Both the position numbers and the translations under genes were made by a program. From Oleiphilus sp. (GTDB lineage: Bacteria; Pseudomonadota; Gammaproteobacteria; Pseudomonadales; Oleiphilaceae), in the NCBI GenBank assembly GCA_006212045.1, contig PZPK01000016.1:38086-102085 (forward strand): 64,000 nt of DNA, read 5' to 3'. The notes under the pieces are model-generated. The model saw only the letters and a program-made list of their open reading frames with translations, was not told where the DNA came from and did no database searches. This document shows, in pieces, positions 1 through 7,951 of this stretch. Position 1 is the first letter of the stretch; every line of letters starts with the position of its first letter.

Positions 1-2
1 GT

Positions 3-77
3 GTCCCACGAGCATTTAACTGGCAGTTCTTCACGAATCCGCGTGCGACATACGATTGGGCGAGGCAGCAGTCATGA
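3..77 (+). CDS. C-terminal end of a phage structural protein (partial)
   Basis: Frame 3 is open from the window edge and ends in a TGA at 75-77. That stop overlaps the ATG of the next gene in a typical ATGA arrangement. The 24 visible residues are rich in Trp, Phe and Arg and read like the end of a real protein. The overlap with the next gene supports translational coupling inside a phage tail module. Too little is present to assign a family. Confidence 0.5.
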   Translation, partial: VPRAFNWQFFTNPRATYDWARQQS

Positions 78-949
78 CAATCCTAGCAGTTAATTCCGCA
101 ACCACAGGCCAGTCCTCTTGGGCGGCGCTGCCTGCTCCAGCAGCAGGTTCAAACCGTCTACACATTTACTTTATCGGTGCTGAGGTCAACGGGGGCACAA
201 CAGAGTCGCTAGCTGAAACCCTAACACTGGACGGTAAACCGTTTACAAAAATTGGCGAGTGCGAGGTCACTGCTACGTATGCGCGGGGTATAACCGCTTT
301 CGCTGCGCTTGAAAGTACGCTGGATGCGTCAGGTAACGACGCTGGATTGATTGTATTGGATGGTAGTGGCAATAACTGTCAGTACTCAGGCGCACACATG
401 GTTGGTTCGATCACGTTGGGGGATATCGACCAGGGTATTGATCTAAACACAATCGCGGTACTTGCTCCTGACGTTACCAGTATTAATGTCCCGACCAACG
501 ATGGTGAAGACATTGTTGTATGCGGCTTGGCTAGCAACCCTGGCGCAATGACGTGGGCAGGCGCAACCGAGCAGGCCGAGTGGGGCAGCACGTTTGATAT
601 GGCGATTGCTACGCACGACTCGACAGTGACAGAAAACCGCGCGATCAGCTATTCGACCGATGCTGCGAGCAACTTCGATCCTTCAGTCATCGCGCTTTCG
701 GTCCCGGCAGTGCAAGTCGTGCCAGAGATCACCAGTATTAACGGCGGGCAGTCGGTCTATCGCGGCCAAGTGGGCGTAGTCGTGAATTTCGACAACATGA
801 GTACCGAACAAGTCACCGACATGAATGCCAACGGCGAAAATTTCACAAATGTATCTCATGTGGCGGGGGCGGCGTCGGCAACGATTGACGTGCCCGTTTC
901 AATGACAACCTCAACTAGCACTGACGTAACAGCTAATTTCACGGAGTAA
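74..949 (+). CDS. Phage tail or virion-associated protein with C-terminal IPT-like segment
   Basis: A protein of about 291 residues. I choose the ATG at 74 because it is preceded by GAGG eight bases upstream and overlaps the previous stop; a TTG at 56 is a poorer alternative. It has no signal peptide and no long hydrophobic stretch. It is rich in Ala, Thr, Ser and Gly with many predicted beta strands, as in phage fibre and decoration proteins. The last 70 residues, from about residue 217, resemble an IPT/Ig-like beta-sandwich, and the next-but-two gene starts with a similar segment. It lies in a tightly packed same-strand run of five tail-type genes. The precise role (baseplate, fibre or decoration) cannot be told from sequence. 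Confidence 0.55.
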   Translation: MTILAVNSATTGQSSWAALPAPAAGSNRLHIYFIGAEVNGGTTESLAETLTLDGKPFTKIGECEVTATYARGITAFAALESTLDASGNDAGLIVLDGSGNNCQYSGAHMVGSITLGDIDQGIDLNTIAVLAPDVTSINVPTNDGEDIVVCGLASNPGAMTWAGATEQAEWGSTFDMAIATHDSTVTENRAISYSTDAASNFDPSVIALSVPAVQVVPEITSINGGQSVYRGQVGVVVNFDNMSTEQVTDMNANGENFTNVSHVAGAASATIDVPVSMTTSTSTDVTANFTE

Positions 950-954
950 TTTTT

Positions 955-1341
955 ATGTTTGAAGTACAAGAAGCAGTCGCAAATGCAATGCTCGATGCAG
1001 GCGGCGCACTGGTAGATGCAGGCGCAGGCGCAGGCAAGGCAAAAATTTATGATGCATCAGGCAATCTACTATCAGAGCACACGCTGTCTCCCACAGCCTT
1101 TGCAGCCGCAGCGGGAGGCTCTTTGGATTCAAACGCTATTGTTGACGTGAATGGCACAGCAACAGGCGTCGCAAGTACGGCTGACGTAACTGATAGCAAC
1201 GATGTTGTACGGTTCCATGGCGATTGTGGATTAACGGGTTCTGGCGCGTTTTGTGAGCTTTCGAATACAACAATTACGCAGAACGAGCAGGTGCAGTGTA
1301 CCGGCATTAGCGTAACGATTTCGAATCTGATCACTCCATAG
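955..1341 (+). CDS. Small phage structural protein
   Basis: A 128-residue protein with a clear ribosome site (GGAG, eight bases before the ATG), five bases after the previous stop. The N-terminal half is Ala/Gly-rich and probably helical: a run of acidic and Ala residues followed by a GAGAGAGKA-type stretch. The C-terminal half is beta-like with three Cys. I do not recognise the family. Position and composition fit a short virion or tail-tip protein co-translated with its neighbours. Confidence 0.5.
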   Translation: MFEVQEAVANAMLDAGGALVDAGAGAGKAKIYDASGNLLSEHTLSPTAFAAAAGGSLDSNAIVDVNGTATGVASTADVTDSNDVVRFHGDCGLTGSGAFCELSNTTITQNEQVQCTGISVTISNLITP

Positions 1342-1356
1342 GATAGGGGAAAGCCT

Positions 1357-3225
1357 GTGCATTTTTCGCTATCGAAGTATCTGGCTACACAAACGTCGCC
1401 GCTTGCTTTTAACGTCACTCTAGCAACTGGTTATATACCTGTTGTAGCTAACCAGCAGGTAGAGTTTTTTGCTCGAGATGATGCTGGGAACGGGTGTCAT
1501 TTTCGAGGCGTACTATCAGGTACAACGATTACGCGGACGTTTATCTACGAGTCAACCGAGCCTGATGATCGGATGCCTACGTTCGATGATGCAACGCTTC
1601 GCATTCAGTCTGTGATGGGCGGGATGACGATGCGCGAGCGTGACTTGGGTACAGCGATTATTGGGCTGTTTTGGCAATCCAATACGATTGGTACGCACAT
1701 AGACTCAATTGGGTCACAAGAGTTGCCAGACAACCGTATTTACGAGTGGTTGGACGAAGGGCGAAAAGTTATTGCGGAGCACCCTTTAGAGCATCAATCC
1801 ATACCTCGATCAAATTCGTTTGGGTACGGTACAGGGCTTGCAAAGTTGCTGTATCAGTACGAGGGTTACAGGGACGTTTTAATCGTTGCCGGTGCGCGTG
1901 GTGGTTCTGGTTTTGCGGCGAACAACTGGAACAAGGGTGATCCTGAGTACAACCACTTCGTGAATAAGGTCAATGCAGCGATTGCTGCACATCCATATAA
2001 CCAGCTTATTGGGTTATACGGTTCAGGAGGCGAAGATGATTGTTGGGGAGACTGGCCGGGTTCTGCGACGGCATTTCAGGGCAGGCTGGATCAATTTATA
2101 GATGATGTTCGTGCAGATATTGTATTGAATCCGATCCAAGGACCGAACTGGAATAATCGGTTTCCGATTGTGATTACAGAGATGGCTCCGGCGTTTGTTG
2201 CGCAAGGTGGCGATAAAGTTATCGTTAATAATGTAATGAAGACCGTAGGCCAGCGTAAGCCCTATACAGCCTGTGCAAGCTCGGACGGTCTATTAAGCAT
2301 ATCGGGAGAGCCGTATCATCTTGTTGGTAACTCCATCAGACAACAACCGGATCGACTGTACCTAAGCACTCTACAGGCTCGTGGTAACGACACATTAGGC
2401 GGGCCAGTTTCATGTTCGATGGCCGGTGAGGTTGTGGTTGATGGCAGTATGGCGGTTGTGCCGACTGTACCCCCTGTCGAGGCTACGCTGACCGGCGAAG
2501 TATTGGTTGACGGCAGCATGAGTATGCTTATTGGTAACGTCATTCAAATGGCTCTGGCCGGTGAAGTGGTACTCGATGGCAGTATGACTATGCTGGTTGG
2601 CGCAACACCAGAGATGCGATTGCTGGCAGGCACTGGCATTACAGAAGATGCTGACGGTATCAGCGATTGGGCAGATCCTGTGAATACAGGAATCAGTGCT
2701 ATCCAAACTGTTGATTCTGAGAAGCCGAATACCGACGCTTCCGGCAATGTCATATTTATTCGGGCGAATGAAGAGAAGATGCTGGTTCCTCACGCTCTGC
2801 TCAATACCGGCAATGGTTACACGATCATAGCGAAGATTAATACGTCGTCAACGGCGGGCAATCAGAATATCTTGTCTACAAATAAACATGGGTTTTACGT
2901 CCATAATGCATCTGGATCGATTGCTGGGTTCTTGAATAACAGTCTGAGCACAATCCCTGTAGCGACAACAGTCGTAAATGATGGTACTGATCATATCGTT
3001 GCGGTAACGGTTACGTCTGGAGGCGTGTTGAGTCTCTTTGTTGACAGTTCAATCGAAGCGTCTCACAACTTCGGCTCCCTTCAAAGTGACTCTATTCGCG
3101 CAGTGCTTGGAGCTTTTTGGAACGCCAGTCCGGTTAACCATTTCGATGGAATAATGAAGCGGATTGAGCTGTTTTCCAACTCCATGACAGAAAGCGAAAT
3201 TAATGCTGCTACGGCGACATGGTAA
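1357..3225 (+). CDS. Tail spike-like protein: sialate O-acetylesterase-type SGNH domain plus LamG-like domain
   Basis: A 622-residue protein starting at a GTG with AGGGGA upstream. Residues about 100-330 resemble the SGNH/SASA carbohydrate-esterase family. The Ser-containing block FWQSNTIG is at about 105-112, an ARGGSGF-type block follows, then GSGGEDD near 224 where the family has its GE(S)D motif, and GEPYHL near 318 supplies the likely catalytic His. The acidic residue before that His is Glu rather than the usual Asp. Residues about 356-414 hold three copies of a 22-residue unit with core GEVxxDGSM. Residues about 430-622 look like a concanavalin/LamG-type sandwich. The architecture suggests a receptor-binding protein that deacetylates surface polysaccharide. 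The enzymatic assignment is an inference from motifs. Confidence 0.6.
   Translation: MHFSLSKYLATQTSPLAFNVTLATGYIPVVANQQVEFFARDDAGNGCHFRGVLSGTTITRTFIYESTEPDDRMPTFDDATLRIQSVMGGMTMRERDLGTAIIGLFWQSNTIGTHIDSIGSQELPDNRIYEWLDEGRKVIAEHPLEHQSIPRSNSFGYGTGLAKLLYQYEGYRDVLIVAGARGGSGFAANNWNKGDPEYNHFVNKVNAAIAAHPYNQLIGLYGSGGEDDCWGDWPGSATAFQGRLDQFIDDVRADIVLNPIQGPNWNNRFPIVITEMAPAFVAQGGDKVIVNNVMKTVGQRKPYTACASSDGLLSISGEPYHLVGNSIRQQPDRLYLSTLQARGNDTLGGPVSCSMAGEVVVDGSMAVVPTVPPVEATLTGEVLVDGSMSMLIGNVIQMALAGEVVLDGSMTMLVGATPEMRLLAGTGITEDADGISDWADPVNTGISAIQTVDSEKPNTDASGNVIFIRANEEKMLVPHALLNTGNGYTIIAKINTSSTAGNQNILSTNKHGFYVHNASGSIAGFLNNSLSTIPVATTVVNDGTDHIVAVTVTSGGVLSLFVDSSIEASHNFGSLQSDSIRAVLGAFWNASPVNHFDGIMKRIELFSNSMTESEINAATATW
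2415..2600 (+). repeat. Three tandem coding repeats (core GEVxxDGSM)
   Basis: Within the tail spike-like gene, three copies of a unit of about 22 codons encode GEVVVDGSM, GEVLVDGSM and GEVVLDGSM. The DNA of the copies differs at many third positions, so the array is not a very recent duplication. It links the esterase-like domain to the LamG-like domain and may act as a spacer whose copy number varies between strains. Confidence 0.8.
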
Positions 3226-3229
3226 CTAG

Positions 3230-5080
3230 ATGTCTGATTTTGATCCAATCGGCGAGTACCCAATTGGCGAGACTGGTCAGCAACAGAATACGGAGGCAAC
3301 TATGGGCCAAATGACATTCAGCGGGCTCGTAATCCGCGACCCAAGGCCTGATGTGGCAAGCGTATCGACGATCCGGCGTACCGAAACGTCTACCGCTACG
3401 ATCACTGGTGAGCTGGATCTGACTGCTGCATCGGCGGTATCCGCTACGATCGGTGGTGTGGCATGCTCCGGCGTGAATGTGCTGAATGCAACACAGCTCG
3501 AGTTTACCGCACCTGGTAACGTTCAGCTCGGTGCGCAGCTTGATCTGGTGATCACAGCCGATGGCCAGGCTGGCCTGGCGTACCAGGTTGCCGTTCTTCC
3601 GCAGACTGGTTGGAGCTTTATAAACCTGTTATCGATCGGGCAGTATTCTGTGCCTGCGACGGCGTTTCCCGGGTTCGTGGGCGACGGTGCAGAGTTGATC
3701 GGGGTGAGCGATCAGTGGCTGTACAGTTCAAAAACGTCAGGGACCGCGCTCAAGCCGGGCGGATACGATGTCAGTTTTGATTCCGCCGGGAACCTGACAA
3801 TCACTGATCCGGATGATGGCGTGGCGGATGATGACCCGGAGAGCGTCGACATTCAATTGATGTACCTGGATGCCCAGGATAGTTTTACTCCCTCGCCCGT
3901 CAGTATTTACACATCGTCGCCATCCGCTGCCCCCCCGGATACGACGCCAGACCAATTTGATCTGGGGACTGATATGGTTGATGCCGAGCCGGGCACGCTC
4001 GTTCAGCGCCAGTTTGTGCTGGCAGGCATCGACGCAGGTGAGTTTGTGACAGTCCAGCCAACTGGTAGTGCATCTGTGTCGCCTGTTTCGGCTCAGCTAG
4101 GCGACACGATTACAATGTCACTCACAAGCGGTGCATTTGGCGCGACGGTTTCTGGCGGGGTGACTATTAATGGTGTCAATGACTCCATTTCAGTCTCAAC
4201 CCGTGCGGCTGTGGTGCCAGCTGTCAGTACTCAGCCGGTTAGCACCTCAGTTGCGGCCGGTCAGATTGCGACGTTCTCAGCAGTGTTTACAAATGCACAA
4301 AGCGTACAGTGGTATAATGCTAGTGATGATTCGGCAATGCCTGGTGAAACGTCTGCCGCTCTGCAGTTCACTGCTCAGCAAAGTGACAACGGCGCGACGT
4401 TCTATTGTGTTGCAACCTCTTCAGATGGATTGACCGTTCAAACTAATACGGTTTCGCTAACCGTGTCGGCAACAAATCCGACGATTGTGCCTGTCATTAC
4501 ACCTGTGGGCGGTACCAGCATAACCATCAATGCAGGTGCAGGTTATTCCGATCCCGCGTGGACTGCAGTGGATGATGTAGGGTCGGTGCCAGTAACCTGG
4601 TCCGGTGATACGGTCGATACTGCAACGCCTGGTGTTTACACGCGCACAGCGTTTGCTACTAACTCAGTAGGGGCCGCAACACCTGTAGTCTATACGGTGA
4701 CGGTGTCAGCATCAGGAAGCTTAGTACCTACAATTCATGCTCCAAACCCTAGCGCATTAGCTGTGGTGATTCCGGCAGATAGTAAACGGCTTTCATCTGG
4801 CCATGTTGCGATTCAGGAATGGAAGGCACTGTGGTCGGCCCTCGATCACCAAGGAAATCCAGCTGGTTTAACTTTCGGTATTCCAAGCTTGATGCATGTA
4901 AATGATAGTCCGGTAAATGTGCCCATACTGGCAATTGATAATGAGGGCAGAACAACTTCTACTAGTGCTTTAATCACGATCACACAATTGGCTATGGTCT
5001 CTGCAGAAGCAGTTCTTACTCCAGGTGAGACGGAACGTTATGAACAGAAAGGATTTAGATACTTTAAGACGAATGACTAA
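3230..5080 (+). CDS. Phage tail fibre-like protein with Ig-like domains
   Basis: A 616-residue protein beginning four bases after the previous stop. The first 24 residues contain a short IGEYPIGE-type motif. A second in-frame ATG at 3302 has a much stronger Shine-Dalgarno site (GGAGG at 3292-3296), so translation may also or mainly start there. Residues about 45-120 resemble an IPT-type sandwich. Residues about 328-414 are a good Ig-like domain (Trp of the core, then a YxCxA-type Cys). Residues about 415-500 look like a second bacterial Ig/HYR-type repeat. The C-terminal 110 residues are distinct. Ig-like domains are common on phage fibres, where they help adsorption. The host receptor is unknown. 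Confidence 0.55.
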   Translation: MSDFDPIGEYPIGETGQQQNTEATMGQMTFSGLVIRDPRPDVASVSTIRRTETSTATITGELDLTAASAVSATIGGVACSGVNVLNATQLEFTAPGNVQLGAQLDLVITADGQAGLAYQVAVLPQTGWSFINLLSIGQYSVPATAFPGFVGDGAELIGVSDQWLYSSKTSGTALKPGGYDVSFDSAGNLTITDPDDGVADDDPESVDIQLMYLDAQDSFTPSPVSIYTSSPSAAPPDTTPDQFDLGTDMVDAEPGTLVQRQFVLAGIDAGEFVTVQPTGSASVSPVSAQLGDTITMSLTSGAFGATVSGGVTINGVNDSISVSTRAAVVPAVSTQPVSTSVAAGQIATFSAVFTNAQSVQWYNASDDSAMPGETSAALQFTAQQSDNGATFYCVATSSDGLTVQTNTVSLTVSATNPTIVPVITPVGGTSITINAGAGYSDPAWTAVDDVGSVPVTWSGDTVDTATPGVYTRTAFATNSVGAATPVVYTVTVSASGSLVPTIHAPNPSALAVVIPADSKRLSSGHVAIQEWKALWSALDHQGNPAGLTFGIPSLMHVNDSPVNVPILAIDNEGRTTSTSALITITQLAMVSAEAVLTPGETERYEQKGFRYFKTND

Positions 5081-5146
5081 CCGCACGCAGGCATAAATGT
5101 GTGCTTCAAGTAATTACTGGCTCGCTGATAAATAGAAGTATGAATT

Positions 5147-5902
5147 ATGGCGAAACCATTGGTGCCGTGGATTGGCGGCAAAAGAAAATTAGCAAAACAC
5201 TTACTCCCGTACCCTGATCACACATGCTATGTCGAGCCTTTCTGCGGTGCGGCAGCCTTGTTCTTTATAAAAGAACCAAGCAAGGTAGAAGTACTCAACG
5301 ATGTGAATGGTGACCTGGTAAACCTTTATCGGGTGGTTAAACACCATTTCAGCGAACTTTATTCACAGTTTAAATGGGTATTAATCAGTCGGGAAAATTG
5401 GAGTTCTCTCAAAAAAACACCTAGTGAAACACTGACTGATATTCAGCGCGCTGCCAGGTTCCTTTATCTGCAGAAAATGGCTTTTGGCGGAAAAGTTGTT
5501 GGGCAGACTTTCGGAACTTCAGTTACATGTAAGCCCAGGTTCAATCTACTGTCGCTTGAGCATGACCTGTCAGATGCCCATATGCGACTTTCTAGAACGA
5601 CTATTGAGAGCTTGGATTGGAAGGCATGCATCAAGAAGTATGATCGCCCAGAAACATTGTTTTACTGCGATCCCCCATATTGGCAAACAGAAGGCTATGG
5701 AAATCAGTTTGGTTTTAATGAGTATGAGGCTCTTCAGGAGCTTGCTAAAACGATCAAGGGAAAAATGCTGATCTCTATCAATAAACATCCCGATATCGAG
5801 GCACTCTTCGATGGCATGAACAAGCGTGAAATTGATTACAAGTATACGAACGGTAGAGGGCATACCAAAGCTGTTGAGCTGGTGTATCGCAACTGGGGCT
5901 AA
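5147..5902 (+). CDS. dam: DNA adenine N6-methyltransferase (D12/Dam class)
   Basis: A 251-residue protein of normal length for the family. The N-terminal PLVPWIGGKRKL block, the SAM-binding motif YVEPFCGAAALFF near residue 28 (motif I) and the catalytic FYCDPPYW at about 172-179 (DPPY, motif IV) are all intact. It should transfer a methyl group from SAM to adenine N6. No restriction endonuclease lies next to it, so it is a lone methylase, as often found in phages where it protects against host restriction or mimics host Dam. It sits at the end of the tail module, 66 bp after the fibre gene. The recognition site (GATC or other) cannot be read from sequence. Confidence 0.85.
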   Translation: MAKPLVPWIGGKRKLAKHLLPYPDHTCYVEPFCGAAALFFIKEPSKVEVLNDVNGDLVNLYRVVKHHFSELYSQFKWVLISRENWSSLKKTPSETLTDIQRAARFLYLQKMAFGGKVVGQTFGTSVTCKPRFNLLSLEHDLSDAHMRLSRTTIESLDWKACIKKYDRPETLFYCDPPYWQTEGYGNQFGFNEYEALQELAKTIKGKMLISINKHPDIEALFDGMNKREIDYKYTNGRGHTKAVELVYRNWG

Positions 5903-5910
5903 AATGCCCC
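5895..5910 (+). terminator. GC hairpin over the dam stop codon
   Basis: GGGGC, a TAAAAT loop and GCCCC overlap the stop codon of the methylase gene. There is no T-run after it, so it is at best a weak intrinsic terminator or an mRNA 3'-end stabiliser. Confidence 0.3.
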
Positions 5911-5917
5911 ATAATTA

Positions 5918-5956
5918 CCGTCCAGAAGTAAATGTTTGCCCGTCCAGAAGTAAATG
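5918..5956. repeat. 17-bp direct repeat, two copies, period 22 bp
   Basis: CCGTCCAGAAGTAAATG occurs at 5918-5934 and again at 5940-5956 without mismatch, separated by TTTGC. No third copy is visible. It lies eight bases after the hairpin at the end of the methylase gene. It could be a protein-binding iteron, a transposition or recombination scar, or part of the prophage attachment region. Confidence 0.8.
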
Positions 5957-6147
5957 GCGCGCTACAGAGGCATTGCTCATAATGAACACTCGTTCCGCTT
6001 TTGTGTGCTAACCAGTCATACAATAAAATGTAAGCTCATTCTCAAAATATCTGCGTGGCCGATGCTTAGAATCAAAATGAGAACATTCTCTCAAAATCGC
6101 TGATAAAACCAGCTAGTATTATGTTGCGCCCATGGAACGGGCGCGTT

Positions 6148-6223
6148 GCCAGGAAGGTCTTGTCAGGGATGGCGAAGCCTCTAGGGATGGAGGTTGTTGC
6201 ATGGGAGCAACAGCCTTCCTGGC
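6148..6223. repeat. Cloverleaf-like structured element with GGA-containing loops
   Basis: An outer stem GCCAGGAAGG (6148-6157) / CCTTCCTGGC (6214-6223) encloses three small hairpins on the plus strand. They are TGTC/GGCG around AGGGAT, CCTC/GAGG around TAGGGATG, and TGTTGC/GCAACA around ATGGGA. The last can extend to AGGTTGTTGC/GCAACAGCCT with one G-U pair and then competes with the outer stem. AGGGATGG is repeated at 6165 and 6183. The shape is that of a structured extragenic repeat. The repeated GGA loops also resemble CsrA/RsmA binding sites. No T-run follows, so it is not a classical terminator. Confidence 0.6.
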
Positions 6224-6255
6224 TACCTTCTCTCAATTCCCACACTGGAAGATAG

Positions 6256-6969
6256 TTATTCGATATCTATCAGGAGCGCAGTATTACCCTCAACGGCATA
6301 GCGAATATTATAGTCGTAGAGTTTTAATCCATACTCTCTATGTTGCTCAGAGTTCTGATATGCAGGCGCCGGGTTAAGTCCTATGACCTCTCTGATTAGA
6401 TCCTGAAAACCGGGGTACTTGCTTTCACATGCGTCGACTTTGCGTTTTATAGAAGTGGGAAATTTAACAACTAAAGTATCCGAAGGTTTCACAGTCGCGT
6501 ATCCACTTATGGCATCGGCAATGGAATCGCAATAGGCCACGTAAGGTTTGATATCAACGATGGGTGTTCCGTCGACTAGATCGGGACACTCAATCTCCAG
6601 TGAAATACCATTGTCGGTTTGTATTTTTTTGAGTGCGACTACCGATTGGCCTATTAAATTAGGTCTAAATGGTGACCTGCTGGCAAATACACCAATTTTT
6701 TTATTGCCGCCTAATCTTGGCGGCCTGACCTTTGATTTCCAGCCTTTTGCGATTGATTGATGGAATATGAAGGTAAGCCAGATATGGGAGAATTCTTCAA
6801 GGCCTGAGAATGATTCGGGATCTGCAAATTCCGGGCTAATTTGTATATGAGCATTGACGGCGGTAATAAGCCCCGGTTGCCTGGGTAAGCCGAATTTTTC
6901 TTTGAAAGGGGAGCGCACGTACCCCAGGGGCTGTAAAACCAGTTGCTGATTCAAGTTTTCGCTATTCAT
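6256..6969 (-). CDS. trmO: TrmO: tRNA (m6t6A37) methyltransferase, TsaA/YaeB family
   Basis: A 237-residue protein of usual length. The N-terminal GYVRSPFKEKFGLPRQPG-type block, the SHIWLTFIFH segment and the RSPFRPNLIG block are characteristic of the TsaA-like beta-barrel family; E. coli TrmO methylates N6 of t6A37 in certain tRNA-Thr species using SAM. The C-terminal part keeps the DIKPYVAYCD and YPxFQDLIREVIGLNPAPAYQ-type stretches. It is the last gene of a minus-strand run and overlaps the preceding gene by eight bases, so it is probably translated from the same transcript. The structured element at 6148-6223 lies downstream. Confidence 0.9.
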   Translation of the reverse strand: MNSENLNQQLVLQPLGYVRSPFKEKFGLPRQPGLITAVNAHIQISPEFADPESFSGLEEFSHIWLTFIFHQSIAKGWKSKVRPPRLGGNKKIGVFASRSPFRPNLIGQSVVALKKIQTDNGISLEIECPDLVDGTPIVDIKPYVAYCDSIADAISGYATVKPSDTLVVKFPTSIKRKVDACESKYPGFQDLIREVIGLNPAPAYQNSEQHREYGLKLYDYNIRYAVEGNTALLIDIE

Positions 6970-7933
6970 CTGAGGAAAACACCAGTTCTATTTTGGCGGT
7001 TAGTGACGGTTGTAAGTTGAAATTATCGTTTCGCGGAAAAAGAAGTTCAGGCGTCAATTCGTAAAAAAGCCAAGTGCTATAGATTTTTCTGCGATACGTG
7101 GTATTCAAAAAATAGGCGGTTGTTTGGCGCTCGGGTTTGTTCTGTCCAAGGATCCCGATTCTTGCAGTAATCGCACGAATCTCACTCAGTTCTTTCAGCA
7201 CCGAAAATATCTGCGCAAATTCCATACTGCGCGATAGGTGTTTGTATTTGGCCTCGGATTTGGTGCGGAATACGTAGTTATTTCCGGAACGCTCGAATTC
7301 CAGTTGTGTCGTTTCACCCCAGCCGCTGCTGTGGAAATGATAGATGCTTTGACGTAGCTCAAATTGCCACAGCTCATCTATGTCCCAAGAATAGTTTCCT
7401 TTAGATCGCCAGAATGGATCCAGAGGGATCTGAAAGTCAATACCCACAGAGGTCGATGCATTCCACCGGTGTGATGGCTTTGACTTGATCTGAAGCGCGC
7501 CCACGGCCCCTTCAGATCGTCGTTCTTCTTCGAGATCGCGGTCGCGGTTGGTCTCCTCCAGTGTTTTTGTTTCTTCTGTTTCACTTTCGATAACGAGTTT
7601 CAGTCTTTCTTTAAGGGCTGGCAGATCCAGTCTGAACTTAAAATCCGGCCTCAAATATGAACGTTCACCACTTTTCTGTTCTGCCTTAAGGCCAATTTTA
7701 ACGAAGCTGTCATTTGAGTGCTCAATCGCCCCCGTATTGGCAAAGAAGGCATCCAGACGGCGACCGGCTGCGCCAACCAGTTTGCCCCAGTCGTTTCGCT
7801 TGTTTTTAAGCCAATCGAGTGTGGTAACTGGTTTATGTTCGGGAACATTACTATCCTGGTCCGCAGACAGGGGCAGCGGAAGGTGCAGCAGACAGACTCC
7901 GATAAACATAGTCATGCGTGTTAAATGCCACAA
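6962..7933 (-). CDS. Exported protein of unknown function, possibly outer-membrane beta-barrel
   Basis: A 323-residue protein I do not recognise. The listed start is a TTG with GAGG nine bases upstream; ATGs at 7915 and 7909 are alternatives. The N-terminus has a short hydrophobic core (MFIGVCLLHLPLPLSA) ending in a plausible signal-peptidase site. A charged middle (about residues 110-140) is full of Glu and Arg. The second half alternates polar and hydrophobic residues with many aromatics and ends near a strand-like segment, as in outer-membrane barrels, though the last residue is not aromatic. It lies between HIT and trmO genes and overlaps trmO. The context gives no functional hint. Confidence 0.6.
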   Translation of the reverse strand: MWHLTRMTMFIGVCLLHLPLPLSADQDSNVPEHKPVTTLDWLKNKRNDWGKLVGAAGRRLDAFFANTGAIEHSNDSFVKIGLKAEQKSGERSYLRPDFKFRLDLPALKERLKLVIESETEETKTLEETNRDRDLEEERRSEGAVGALQIKSKPSHRWNASTSVGIDFQIPLDPFWRSKGNYSWDIDELWQFELRQSIYHFHSSGWGETTQLEFERSGNNYVFRTKSEAKYKHLSRSMEFAQIFSVLKELSEIRAITARIGILGQNKPERQTTAYFLNTTYRRKIYSTWLFYELTPELLFPRNDNFNLQPSLTAKIELVFSSDE

Positions 7934-7951
7934 TGCCGGACGCCTCGTCTA

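Larger units (their letters stand above)
5903..6255. other. Gene-free boundary between prophage module and chromosomal genes
   Basis: About 350 bp without a credible gene. It holds a 17-bp direct repeat (5918-5956), an AT-rich stretch with the palindrome GAGAA-CA-TTCTC near 6080-6091, and a strongly structured element (6148-6223). No tRNA, integrase or obvious attachment core is seen. It is a candidate location for the right junction of the prophage. Confidence 0.5.

Noticed and set aside
1047..1418. 123-codon minus-strand frame in the phage module
   Set aside because: Antisense to two well-supported phage genes with good ribosome sites; no features of its own.
6078..6095. Fur-box-like sequence around GAGAACATTCTC
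   Set aside because: The halves lack the one-base centre of a Fur 7-1-7 site, and no gene starts downstream in a position to be regulated.
6132..6377. 81-codon plus-strand frame across the structured element
   Set aside because: It overlaps the end of trmO and the hairpin element, has no ribosome site, and its product has no recognisable features.
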